A stretch of DNA of 64,000 nucleotides, from the NCBI GenBank assembly GCA_028554795.2, contig CM068839.1:84527540-84591539 (forward strand), written 5' to 3'. Made by a program: the position numbers and the translations under genes. This document shows, piece by piece, positions 53,601 to 64,000 of the stretch. Origin of the DNA: Sinohyriopsis cumingii (lineage: Eukaryota > Mollusca > Bivalvia > Unionida > Unionidae). How positions within the stretch are numbered: position 1 is the first letter of the stretch; the number at the start of each line of letters is the position of its first letter. The notes below the pieces were generated by a model. The model was not told the origin of the DNA and did no database searches. It worked only from the letters and a program-made list of their open reading frames with translations.

Positions 53601-56600
53601 GTGGGAGATGTGTTTGCCATCGTCGTGTGAAATGGAAAAGAATTTCCAAGAATTATGTAATTTTGAGAGATAGCAACAAGTCATTTAGTTTTATAGGGTT
53701 TGGAACTAGAGTTTGTGCAACTGTACAAATGGTAAATAAAGTCTATGTGAACTTTACAAACTTTTCAGTTGAACATAATGTTTATCGTCGATGCGTCAAA
53801 CTTTTAAGTCCGTTTTCCATCTTTACAATAGCAGTGATTGACATTTTTTTACACCTTACTGAAAACTGGTAAATCTTACAGAAAAAAATCAACTGTCTTA
53901 CTGAGACTGACTCGTCAGGGTTGGCAGGTCTGTAATATTACTGCATGCTTGTTTTTATGGTCACTGAGCTAATATATAATATTACTATATCTTGTTGTAT
54001 GGTCAGTGAACTAATATATTTACTGCATGCTTGTTTTGTGGTCACTGAACTAATATATAATATTACAACATGCTTGTTTTATGGTCACTGAACTAATATA
54101 TAATATTACTACATCTTGTTGTAGTCTCAGATTCAGCCAATGTGGGTATGTGAGAAAGCTTGCCAGTAGCTTCTCGTGGGTCAGTGGTTCTTTCCGGGGT
54201 TTTCCGAGTTCTTCCTCCACCATTAATACTGGCCACCATGTATAGCCTATCGTGTGCTGAAAAATGGCGTTAAACCCTACAACAACAACAACAACAACAT
54301 CTTGTTGTACGGTCATTGAACTAATATATACTACTGCATACTTGTTTTGTGGTCACTCAACTAATATAAAATATTAAAACATGCTTGTTTCATGGTCACT
54401 GAACTAATATATAATATTACTACATACTTGTTCTATGGTCACTGAAGTAATATATAATATATCTGCATATTTGTATCCTCGCTGAACTAATATATAATAT
54501 TACTGCATACTTGTTTTATGGTCACTGAACTAAAATGTAATATTACTACATGCTTGTTATATGGTTAATAAACTAATACATAATATTTCTGCATACTTTT
54601 TGTATGGTTACTGAGCTAATATATAATATTACTGCATACTTGTATTTTCACTGAACTAATATATAATATTACTATATGCTTGTTGTATGGTCACTGAATA
54701 ATATTACTGCATATTTGTAGTATGTTCACTGAACTAATATATAATATTACTGCATACTTTATGGTCACTGAACTAATATATAATATTCCTGCATACTTAT
54801 TGTATGGTCACTGAACTAATATATAATATTACTTCATACTTGTTGTATGGTCACTGAACTAATATATAATATTTTGGCATACTTGATGAATGTCCTCTAA
54901 TTTTCTGGAGTTCCTCTCTGGCCTAGGTTAATGCAAACCTACTTTAGGTGATACATGGCAATCCTAAAAACTCTTGATTTCACTCTTTGTCGTTTAATAT
55001 TTTTCACAGTAATATTAAAGGTAGACAACTTAACATTAATAAAGCTGAATGAACGTGTCCTATTTGCTCATCTTATAAAGAGGATGAATATCATAAATAT
55101 TGTTGTATGTTATAACAGTAATGATATTAGGAAGAAAGATATTCATGAAAAGTACTACATATCCCTTAAGATGCCTGAAAGTGTTTATACGATATTATGA
55201 CTTTCAAAATACATTGTCTTGCTACTAACAGACTAAAGAAAAGGCATCTTGTGTTCTTCTTAGGGTTAATGACTAATAGTTTTTTTTTAAATAAGGAAAA
55301 TGTTTCTTCATATTAACCAGATCAGGGGTCAAATACTTTCAAATATAATTGAAATAATTACAATTAATTTTGAAATTTTTTATTAGTTACATTTACTCAC
55401 TTTTGGTAGATGATAGGGGACCTTGAAAAGCTTGAAAAGCTTTGAAAAATGAATATGCCCCTCAAGGCCTTGAAAACACGTTGAAATTCAAAATATTGTC
55501 TGGATACCTTGAAAAGCCTTGACTTTCTTGAAACTAAAAGGAATTAATAAATAGTTTTTGTTTTACAGATTAAAATAAAAAAGAAAAGGGGGAAAAAAAG
55601 CTCTCTCGTTAACTTTGTGCTTAAACGGAAATTTCCACAACTGGTCACTGTGCAGTCATATATTTTGAGCTTCTGATTGTAGGAAGCTCAGATGTAACCA
55701 TGGTTTAAATTTGAATCATTTGTATGCTTCGAAATGGCTGGCTGCTGATTCCAACATTGGTGGCTAGACAAAGAAAAATTTAAAGTTTGGATTATGAGAT
55801 CTTTCTCAGATAGCTTTGCAAAATGCAAATTATGCCAGAAGGATGCTGAATTGGGTGCAGTGGGAAGGAGTGCTCTGTGGCCACATGCAGCTGGAAAATA
55901 AAACAAGCTCTTGTAATGGCAGCTAATAAGGCAAACAAAAAGCTTTCATCATGAAATAATTTTTGATGAAAGGGGTATGTTTGTGAATAAAGAGATTGAA
56001 ATTTTTAGAATAGAAACTGTATGTAGTCTTAATTATGAAATTAGTTCGAACCGGTTATATATTTTGGTTGAGTGGAAATAGGACAGACAATAATTGCAAT
56101 GAACACAATAAATCTAAAGATAAAGACTACAGCAAAGCTGAGATAACTATTTATACATATATATCTAATATGAAATTGTTTGAAATATCCATATGCAGTT
56201 TATAAATAAATGATAATATTAATTTTAAAAAAATATCTTTGTTTGCTTTTTTTGTTTTATGGGGTTCAGTGAAGAAGAAAGGCAGGTACTGAAAAAGACA
56301 TTGAGAGAATGACAACTGCTGACTATGCATTGAAAGTAGAGCCCTTAGGAAAATTTCCTTTATCACGACATCATATAGTTTGAGGAAAAGTGTGAAGGAC
56401 AAAATCGCTTTGAGCTCTTGCAAAACAACTTGATGACGAGCTACAAGAACTAAAAATTCACTGTAAAATATTGTGGACTTTTTAAATAGTGTAGTCTAGA
56501 CAGAGTAAAATGAACATTGTTCAGTGACTATACATTATTCTAATGCCTAGATGTAGGATGTTTAGTATTAATGGAAATTATATCAATGATCATACTCTAG

Positions 56601-57808
56601 ACTTCATGTTTTGCGGGTTTAAAAGTAATTTTGCAAGAATTGTTCCTTGTATGAAGTGATAGTAAGTATTAACTTGTGTTTACATACAGTTTCATTTATG
56701 TATCCTTTAAAATTAATGTAATAATGCACATCAAATAACAGGATTTTGAACTTGGAAAACCTTGAATTCTTTTTAAAGAAATATGCTACTAACCCATTAT
56801 ATTTTTGAATTTTAATTAATTTTTTTGTATTCCTTTTGATCATATTTTCTTATTAATTTCACAACAAATATTTCTTCTAGCTACTTTAATTGAAATTATT
56901 GAATTCTGATTGACTGAACATTTAAAATTTATTGCTTTCTTCAGAGCAGTTTGACTTCTCTAAAACAACATCTTGTACTTGTATGCAGATGGTTTTTGAC
57001 CACAGTGGGGAAAGTAATAAAACTTTGTTTCACTCACTACAGTGTTTTGTTAGTATTAAACTGTGAAATATAGAAATTCAAAAATCAGAAAAAGACCTCA
57101 ATTGGATATGCACTTTAAAATTTACCAAGCAACATCACATGACTCTTCTTCTTTGGTAGAAGCACAATGAAATTTGCAGGTCATGCTTTATTTCCATAAT
57201 TATTCAACAGCTTATATTACTTTAATTCATTTTTGTAACTTCATTTTGCTCATACAAGATGTTGCAGCAAAGAGTTTTTGAGTTTGAATGTTCTGTTAAC
57301 TCCACTTTAATATTGCATATTTTTGAAAATTAAAATTCAAATATCTCAGAATTTAACTTCATGCCAAATTGAATGTCAGTCACTTTAGAAATAATTTAAA
57401 ATCAGTTTAGATTATGAGTCTGTGTTCATTAATGAGAAAGTAATGTTTTTTAAAATTGTAATTGTTAAAGTTCCATGTTCCATAAATATTCACTTATAAG
57501 ATGTGTCATGCAATCAAACATAGACCCTGATCTGCTCTTGTATATTGCACTGACTAGTGGTGGTCTGTGTTGTTTGTTCTATTGATTAGTCACTGCAAAC
57601 GGCATTGATCCTGATCTTCCTGTGAATTGTTTGAGAGCAGATCTGGGTCTAGGCAGTTTTCAGTTGTATCCAAGTTATAAGTGTGTATATACAGTACTTG
57701 TAATCCAAAAACTGACTTCAGTTACTTGTGATTAAGGATACAAATTAGTAATTTCTTATAGAATATTACACTTAATTACAATTATGCTAGGTATATGTGT
57801 GTGTGTGT

Positions 57809-57861
<53 letters not shown>

Positions 57862-60800
57862 GCTTCTTGTACCATTACACAACTGCTCTGATGGCCTAAG
57901 TGGTTAGAGTGTTCAACTTGGATGTGGGAGGTCACTGGTTCGAAACCAGGCTGAGTCATACCAAAGACTTGTTAGGCACTCAGCATTAAGAGGTTAGTGC
58001 TAGGACTGGACATCCTAGTGTCAGATAATGTGACTGGTGGGACATCATGCTACATGTCTGCAGCATGATGCCCCAGTACTAGACATCACTATAAACTGCC
58101 ACACTGCAGACATCATAGCGATATGAAAAATTGTTTAAGCTACTTGAAAAATCCAAATTGCACACACATACCATTACACAGGATGTTGTTGTTGTTGTAT
58201 AAAGGGTTAGTGGCATCAGCTACTGGCTAAAATGTCTGGTGTACTCTGCTCTATTAAGATATCTATCAGGTGCCTGTGATTTTTATTAAAGATTTTGAGT
58301 ATCAAATCAATTTTGCGTCAAACAGCTGGTTGTTTTACTTAAAGATGTGACTATGTACATAGTTAAAAGAACCCATTGATAATATTTAAGGGTTTGTGAA
58401 TGAATTTGATTGTCACTATTGTAATAATTTTTTACTCCAAATTTTATTTGAGTGGGAATGAGAGGTCACTTTGTTAACTGGAGATGTTTTGACAATAACC
58501 AAGAAATGTTAGATTATATTTTCCTTTTCTTGTACATTCAGCTTTACACTTAGGCTATTAAACACAATTAACAGTGAAGGATATGTTTTACTCAGGCGTA
58601 TATGGAGAAACCTTGGGGCAATAGAGAAGTATTGAGATGAGGGGATGTCTAGGTTTGGTCTAGTATTATTATTAGTACCCCTACTTCATTGATGGGGTGC
58701 CAGTCTGTATGTATTAATGGAGCAGCCGAGTGTAATTCACACATGACATTTTTTTCAGCATACTGTCAAGATGTTTGAAGATGTTCATACCTATTCTGAA
58801 AGGAAGAAATAATACTCTTATTAATACCAGAATTGCTGAATTTCATTGTAGAAATAAGTGTTAAATAGCATTTACCTTCTTCATCTGATATTATTTTGGA
58901 ATGTCTTCAATATTAGTTTGACTGTTAACTAGATCTGTTTTCAGCCTTGTTTTTTGTGTGCCATATAAGGACATTGTGTCCTTTTTTGGAAATGTAAACT
59001 GATTGTAGTAAATCTGTTGTATATTATCCAGTTAACTGTAAATATGACATGCATTGAAAAATCTATCATAGTATATGTGTTATGCCAAGCCTTATTTGGA
59101 AAATGAAATACTACATGAATCCACTGAATTCAGACCAATATGACCTGTTACAAAATTAATGAATATTTTAAAGTTGTGTGTGTGCATATTTTCGGTGGAA
59201 TCACTTGTATTGTGGATTCATTGTATATGATGAGGTTCACAGGTGAGTACACGGTGTTGATACTCTATGCCGACGAAGCATGCATTTTACCGTCTGCATT
59301 TATTACACCCACCCACCCCCATTCAGCTAACTGACTTGGTTGCATATTTCGGTATATAACGTGGTCGGGTTTTATGGCTCCCAACTACCGTGTTATAGCT
59401 GGGTCACACTGTACCATTACATTATTTAAGAGAGTAACTCACCTATTTCTATTTGTCATAACTAATTAGAACTAAGTTTATTTGAAAAATGTTTACAGAG
59501 GGTGCTGCAGTTAACTTGCCGTCATCGGATAGGTTGAATAACTGTGAAAAGATGCTGGGTATCATGAAGTCTACAGGGTTCCCCTGCTGTATCAAGGCTC
59601 TTGAACAGGTAACAAAGTTTTAAAATGTTTTGCATATACTTGTTTGGAAAAAGAGCTGAGACAATGGCACATTTTCTGTCACATATCATCATCCAAATGA
59701 CCGTATATATTTTCTTGTATATTACTCTGTAGAAAGATTATGAATTATACAGTCATTATTTTCTGTCACATATCATCCAAATGACCATAGATATTTTCTT
59801 CTATATCCCTTTTGAAAGATTATGAATTATACAGTCATTAAATTTTAATCATGTTTCAATTTTGAAGTAAGTAGAGAGAAAAAGCATATAATAATTAAGA
59901 TTGCTAACTGTGCTGTTTCAGTAGTAATTTTGATAAATTTATTGCCCTTATACATTTGCAATGAAATGGGCACAGAGACATCAAGGCCTTTTAGAAAAGT
60001 GTTGGGCCTGAATTCATTTCCGCTGCTTATTGCTACAACATTGATATTGGATTTTGATTATACTCCAATATATCTTGTATATTTCTTCAGGGTCTTGATA
60101 TTGATAATATCCCAGAGCTTACCAGTCCTCATGACATTCGTTGCCCAGGTTCACAGCTTGAGAAAAAACTTGGCACAATAGACTACGATACTGAGAGCAT
60201 TTTATCAAATATATCTACAGCAACATCAAGCGTGACTTTGGACATGTCAGAGTGTAGCATTTCTAGTTCAATGGAAGAACCATGTAGCAATTCAAGGGAG
60301 GCAATTGCTGTATCCTCAGTGAGCAGAGTGGAGAGTAGCTTCCAGAAGTATGAAGAAGCAGAAGAAAAGCTGAAGTGCTTACTTAAGTCCCTAAGCTCTG
60401 TCTCAGCACAAGAAGATCTAATTAGATCCATCAGGTATTTTAGTCCAATACTTTGTTTAATCAAAGTTCAAATGCATGCCCATCTTTTCTCAGATAGTAA
60501 ATAAATAACATGACCAATAATTTTCTGTTTATAAGTTTGTTGAAAATGGACTCTTTTGATATGCTTATGATAAAGTTACTCAGGATTCTTAAAATATTTT
60601 CTTAGGATTACTTCAACCATAAAGCTATTTTTACACACCTAAAAAGTTTGAGATGTGTTTATTACATGCTTAAGTGTGATATAGGAGTATAACATGCTCA
60701 AGAGTGAGATATGTATATTGCATACTGAAGTGTGAGATATGTATTACATGCTCAAGTGTGATATAGGTGTATAACATTCTCAAGAGTGAGATATGTATGT

Positions 60801-62698
60801 TGCATGCTGAAGTGTGAGATATGTTTATTACATGCTCAAGTGTGATATGGGTGTATAACATGCTCAAGTGTGAGGTATGTGTATTACATGCTGAAGAAGA
60901 TTAATTGACTTAAACGGTGTTAAAATCAGTTTTATGTAGCTTAATAATTTAACTGTGACCTGCCTGAATTTTTGTTTCAGGCATAAGATTTTATCTGAGG
61001 TAGCCACTACATGTGGTTACAGCAAGGTGATGCTAGGAAGCTGTGGTACTAGGTTAGCAGTGACCCTTCTTACAGACATGGCAATTGGCAGGGGTGGACA
61101 GGCAGCCGTTGACACAGTAAGTATATGTGTGTTACTGTCTCATTTCAGAATTTGATGAATTTCAGAACCAGATGGTAGCTCAGCAGACTGCCTGGAAAAG
61201 AATTTTGTAGGAAAATTTAATTTGGCAGCACAAAGAATGCACATGAATATGACACTGTTAGCTTTCTCAGTAACTCTCTACAGCTTATACTCCTATCTGC
61301 ATTTAATACAATGAAACCACTGTATTGCTAAACTTCGCATAAATAAAATTCAGTTATTTAAAATTTTAGATTTTTGTAACAAACCTTCTGCATCTCCATA
61401 CAAATGCTATTGTATCCATTTCCAATCCAGAAGAACAGTTTGGCTATTGTATCCATTTCCAATCCAGAAGAACAGTTTGGCTAATGTTAATCCCATGTCA
61501 TGAATTTTAAACCCAAAATACGTCATAGTGATCTTGACTAGCTTCATCTACTTGCATAATGGGATGCTGTATGAGTATTTATGGAAAAGGATGAGTATGA
61601 CAATAACAACCCATTTTGCTAAACAGTTAGGGAAGTATTTGAAGCTGTCCTAACAGTGTGAAACGGCTCACTCTTATGCACAAACTGATTAATTTGCTTG
61701 AAAATTGAAGTGTGCAAGAGTTCATTGTAAGTAATTAAAGTACAAGTGACCTGGACTGAGATGTGGTGATATTAACATTAGCCAGGTTGTTAACTTGGAA
61801 TGAAAGTGGATAAAATTATGCTTGCTCAGTGATACACAAGGGTGGTTTAAAAATCCAAGATATTCAAAAGAAATCAATTATTTTCATGTAAACATTCACA
61901 GTATAGAACATTTATTTAGTCAAATGTTGATAGGTATACAGTTTTGAAGATCATTAAAATTTTTACTTTATTAATCAAAACAAAGTGTAGGTTGCTGTGT
62001 AAATGTTTCCACTTTTTATTAGTACAGTGGATGTAATATGATGCAGGTGGACAGTGTATCTGGCTTGGTTGTAAATTCATCATAATTAAGGATTCATGTG
62101 CATTTAGCTTTCTTCTTTCTCTTATACAGAAATGTAATTCCTATCAGATGTTGGTATTTTTATCTTTCACATTCATATTTAGAAGCAAAACACTGTCATT
62201 ATTACATCAAAGATTACATCCAAGTTATATACTTTATCTCCCAGTTTTAATGAAGCATGTCATTGTACAAATGTGACACTGGATTGGATAAGCCATCTTG
62301 AGCTCCATGGTAAACATGAATTGGTCATTAGGAAATATTACTCAAATTTCTTGCATATTTTTTTCCAGCTATAAACTCTGTTGGGGCCAACAAGCATTTC
62401 ACTGGCATTCTATCCAAGATTTTATTATAGTTGTCTGATACCATGTAAACCCAAATAAGTCTCAGCACCGTGATCCTCTATCAGGCATCTGAAAGGGTTT
62501 TAAACCTAGGTATATACAAATATATCAAATGTTCTTTTAATCGCTTTTATGAAACACATAGAAGAAAATGTAGAATGTCATGATTTTGTGAACCTTAGTT
62601 CAGCACTGAGTCATTAATAATTACAGGATGTTATTGACTTTATTTCAGGTCTTTGCAGACAAGCGATACAAGAATGTAATGTTTTTGCGACCACTGAG
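41568..62698 (+). CDS. CTU2: CTU2, cytosolic thiouridylase subunit 2 (spliced, 3'-incomplete)
   Basis: CTU2 (yeast Ncs2) pairs with CTU1 to 2-thiolate the wobble uridine of cytosolic tRNA Lys, Gln and Glu, using sulfur delivered by URM1. Nine exons can be read: 41568-41629, 42844-42915, 45698-45836, 51458-51518, 59499-59608, 60091-60434, 60981-61116 and 62649-62698 form the clear chain (eight found; at least one more lies to the right). All junctions are GT/AG and phases join without break. Motifs include TCMKCQEK, DAFCRSCF, THKFRATIGK, the degenerate PP-loop LSGGPSSSALIHL, CGYSKVMLGSCGTRLA and FLRPLR, in family order. The C-terminal part is outside the window. The Polinton ends about 1.9 kb upstream. 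Confidence 0.93.
42844..42915 (+). CDS. CTU2: CTU2 exon 2
   Basis: TTTCAG acceptor, CAG|GTAAGT donor. Encodes VGRTCMKCQEKAILITRV and NDAFCR, the zinc-binding-like CxxC segment of CTU2. Confidence 0.92.
43861..44110 (-). mobile_element. SINE-A in CTU2 intron 2
   Basis: Full length, flanked by a perfect 12-bp duplication AATCTAAAATGT at 43849-43860 and 44111-44122. The A box is intact (44087-44097); the B box is mutated. Confidence 0.93.
44234..44407. repeat. 34-bp tandem repeat, five copies
   Basis: Unit TTTAAGGGAAATAGCCAGTG plus a TGATAGTG-type part, in CTU2 intron 2. Confidence 0.85.
45698..45836 (+). CDS. CTU2: CTU2 exon 3 (PP-loop)
   Basis: TTTTCAG acceptor, GAG|GTAT donor. Encodes SCFMVYITHKFRATIGK and VALSGGPSSSALIHLIQE, the degenerate PP-loop characteristic of CTU2 as opposed to CTU1. 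Confidence 0.96.
46070..46350. repeat. Diverged tandem repeat in intron 3
   Basis: Three to four copies of a unit near 80-90 bp with CAGTACTCCCTCATTATA and CCTTATAGTGAGA motifs. Confidence 0.6.
47683..47930 (-). mobile_element. SINE-A in CTU2 intron 3
   Basis: Flanked by a 13-bp duplication TGCTTATTCTTCT at 47670-47682 and 47931-47943. A box at 47909-47919 and B box at 47847-47857 are intact. Confidence 0.93.
47985..48195. repeat. 23-bp tandem repeat, about nine copies
   Basis: Unit built on CATCCCATGGTCCAGTTGG, directly after the SINE in CTU2 intron 3. Confidence 0.88.
49698..50372. repeat. 42-bp satellite, about 16 copies, in CTU2 intron 3
   Basis: The unit reads TTAAACTATGGCATATTAAA, then GTACATCAAATCAGTACAAT. 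It is highly homogeneous and its length (14 codons) keeps frames open, giving false ORFs. Confidence 0.95.
51458..51518 (+). CDS. CTU2: CTU2 exon 4
   Basis: TCTGCAG acceptor, GATG|GTAA donor. Encodes GLSERTHKKLRFRPGLIFID, matching the strand after the PP-loop. Ends in phase 1. Confidence 0.93.
53192..53932. mobile_element. Non-autonomous DNA transposon, hAT-like, inside the satellite
   Basis: Perfect 13-bp inverted termini CAGACCTGCCAAC and GTTGGCAGGTCTG, with a TAATAT duplication at 53186-53191 and 53933-53938 made from satellite sequence. The inside contains ATGGCGTCCAGAAAGCGATG and an LSMSCGGRCVCHRRVK segment, reminiscent of the BED/zinc-finger start of hAT-like transposase genes but broken by stops. 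Superfamily call is tentative. Confidence 0.72.
54124..54296 (+). mobile_element. SINE-A, 5'-truncated, inserted in satellite
   Basis: Plus orientation with an (ACA)n tail; the tRNA head is absent. Duplication ACATCTTGTTGTA at 54111-54123 and 54297-54309. Confidence 0.9.
55400..56790 (+). mobile_element. Decayed DNA transposon coding remnant
   Basis: KCKLCQKDAELGAVGRSALW near 55815-55875 resembles the zinc-finger start of a transposase/BED-type gene. The stretch is flanked by CTTGAAAAGCCTTGA-like motifs at 55420-55530 and 56755. Stops and frameshifts throughout. The class is uncertain. Confidence 0.45.
57799..57858. repeat. (TG)n-(TA)n microsatellite
   Basis: TGTGTG at 57799 passes into an uninterrupted TA run, ending just before the SINE-B target duplication. 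Confidence 0.92.
57882..58168 (+). mobile_element. SINE-B, full-length tRNA-derived retroposon
   Basis: A box TGGCCTAAGTGG at 57892-57903 and B box GGTTCGAAACC at 57937-57947, followed by a body shared with 17737-18050. Duplication TACCATTACACA at 57870-57881 and 58169-58180. Confidence 0.92.
59499..59608 (+). CDS. CTU2: CTU2 exon 5
   Basis: TTTACAG acceptor, CAG|GTAACA donor. Encodes EGAAVNLPSSDRLNNCEK and GFPCCIKALEQ; the split Glu codon joins exon 4 correctly across the 8-kb intron. Confidence 0.93.
60091..60434 (+). CDS. CTU2: CTU2 exon 6
   Basis: CTTCAG acceptor, ATCAG|GTATTT donor. A long, poorly conserved linker (Ser-rich SISSSMEEPCSNS) ends in SAQEDLIRSIR, equivalent to the T-A-K-E-E-L-L-like helix in vertebrate CTU2. 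Confidence 0.9.
60660..60897. repeat. Tandem repeat of about 29 bp in CTU2 intron 6
   Basis: Eight or so units of CATGCTCAAGTGTGATAT type, with alternation that suggests an ~85-bp higher-order period. Confidence 0.8.
60981..61116 (+). CDS. CTU2: CTU2 exon 7
   Basis: TTTCAG acceptor, ACA|GTAAGT donor. Encodes CGYSKVMLGSCGTRLAVTLL and GRGGQAAVDT, the most conserved block of the family. Confidence 0.96.
62649..62698 (+). CDS. CTU2: CTU2 exon 8
   Basis: ATTTCAG acceptor, GAG|GTATTA donor. Encodes VFADKRYKNVMFLRPLR, matching the conserved RPMRD-type segment. Ends in phase 2 with the next exon outside the window. Confidence 0.92.
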
Positions 62699-62807
62699 GT
62701 ATTATTACCAAAATGTCATTTTTATTAGTAATTATATGAAGATAAAGGTTAATAAAAATTAGTAGTAGTTGTAGTCGTGGTGCTGACAGTTTTTTTAAGC
62801 ATATTTC

Positions 62808-63835
62808 AGTAACTCAATGGCATATTGCAATGCCCTATAGTAAAAACCATGACAGTCCATCTGTATGGCCATACATCTACATTTATAACTAGCATAACTC
62901 AGTAACTCATTGACATAGAGCAATGCCCTATAGTAGAAACCATGACAGTCCATCTGTATGACCATACATCTGCATTTATAATTTGCATAACTCAGTAACT
63001 CAATGGCATATTGCAATGCCCTATAGTAAAAACCATGACAGTCCATCTGTATGGCCATACATCTACATTTATAACTAGCATAACTCAGTAACTCATTGAC
63101 ATAGAGCAATGCCCTATAGTAGAAACCATGACAGTCCATCTGTATGACCATACATCTGCATTTATAATTTGCATAACTCAGTAACTCATTGGCATATTGC
63201 AATGCCCTTTAGTAAAAGCTATGACAGTTCATCTGTATGGCCATACATCTACATTTATAATTAGCATAACTCAGTAACTCATTGACATAGAGCAATGTCC
63301 TATAGTAAAAACCATGACAGTCCATCTGTATGACCATACATCTACATTTATAACTAGCATAACTCAGTAACTCATTGACATAGAGCAATGTCCTATAGTA
63401 AAAACCATGACAGTCCATCTGTATGACCATACATCTACATTTATAACTAGCATAACTCAGTAACTCATTGACATAGAGCAATGCCCTATAGTAAAAACCA
63501 TGACAGTCCATCTGTATGACCATACATCTACATTTATAACTAGCATGACTCAGTAACTCACTGGCATATTGCAATGCCCTTTAGTAAAAACTATGACAGT
63601 CCATCTGTATGGCCATACATCTACATTTATAACTAGCATATTTCAGTAACTCATTGGCATATTGCAATGCCCTATAGTAAAAACCATGACAATCCATCTG
63701 TATGGCCATACATCTACATTTATAACTAGCATATTTCAGTAACGCATTGGCATATTGCAATGCCCTATAGTAAAAACCATGACAGTCCATCTGTATGGCC
63801 ATACATCTACATTAACTAGCATATCTCAGTAACCC
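62808..63835. repeat. 93-bp satellite, about 11 copies, in CTU2 intron 8
   Basis: The unit includes CAGTAACTCATTGGCATATT, CCATGACAGTCCATCTGTAT and GGCCATACATCTACATTTAT. Two unit types (GGCATATTGC and GACATAGAGC) alternate in the first half. The 93-bp period equals 31 codons and gives repeated open frames on the minus strand. Confidence 0.95.
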
Positions 63836-64000
63836 TTTGACATAATTCATGTCAGTATTTAGGTGATCTACTTTTTACATGAATATATGCCTTTCAAAGT
63901 TGTTGTTTTTTCATTAACATTTTCATGATAGTGCAACCATTTTTTATCAGTGTGGATTTGCACAAAAGCAGTTTCTAGTAACAACTTAGCTAAGGACCCA

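Larger units (their letters stand above)
53110..54885. repeat. AT-rich satellite of about 41-44 bp in CTU2 intron 4
   Basis: Unit GGTCACTGAACTAATATATA then ATATTACTGCATACTTGTTGT with many length variants. It occupies 53110-53190 and 53940-54885, interrupted by a DNA transposon and a SINE; a stray unit lies at 51670-51712. Confidence 0.88.

Noticed and set aside
62795..63802. Minus-strand repetitive proteins of 73-135 residues with Cys-rich repeats
   Set aside because: They are the 93-bp satellite read through; the period is a multiple of three, and no start, promoter or conservation supports coding.

Overview
The window is eukaryotic, AT-rich animal DNA. It has spliced gene structure with GT/AG introns, tRNA-derived SINEs, several LINE fragments, satellites, and one large DNA transposon. 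The repeat complement (a SINE family with a GGGGCCCC head, a second tRNA-headed SINE, L2/CR1-like and RTE-like LINE pieces) and the CTU2 sequence fit a lophotrochozoan, probably a mollusc. That placement is an inference; no diagnostic host marker proves it.

Layout. 1-22855: gene-poor flank made of decayed LINEs, SINE copies and three diverged copies of a multi-kilobase segmental duplication. 22856-39640: a complete-looking Polinton/Maverick (adintovirus-like) element of 16,785 bp, bounded by a perfect 6-bp target-site duplication (TTCACG at 22850-22855 and 39641-39646) and long terminal inverted repeats. 39647-41567: intergenic, with an AGC/ACA-rich low-complexity patch. 41568 to the right edge: the host gene CTU2 (cytosolic tRNA 2-thiolation subunit 2) on the plus strand. 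Nine exons are readable with consistent splice phases, the gene runs out of the window, and its introns hold SINEs, a hAT-like element and four or more satellite arrays.

The Polinton carries protein-primed DNA polymerase B, an A32/FtsK-type packaging ATPase, two related small basic proteins, a conserved Polinton protein of unknown role, a DDE integrase with a C-terminal chromodomain, a two-TM protein, a penton-like minor capsid protein, a basic PX/pVI-like protein, and a double-jelly-roll major capsid gene interrupted by one in-frame stop. It also has a divergent CCHC zinc-knuckle gene and a set of small accessory genes at both ends. No Ulp1/adenain-type protease is seen.

The most striking feature is that the accessory genes at the element ends finish in a replication-dependent histone mRNA 3' signal: a GGCCCTTTTCAGGGCC-type stem-loop, often with ACCCA-like 3' flank, then a purine-rich GAAAAGA element. 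It occurs five times: once in each TIR facing outward, and 24-33 nt after the stop codon of four separate small genes. None is seen after the polymerase, ATPase, integrase or capsid genes, and AATAAA lies after the polymerase and the capsid gene. This suggests an accessory gene class whose mRNAs are processed by host SLBP/U7 machinery and so may be tied to S phase. Most element genes also have a TATA box 48-64 bp upstream of the ATG, and two stop codons sit inside the next gene's TATA box.
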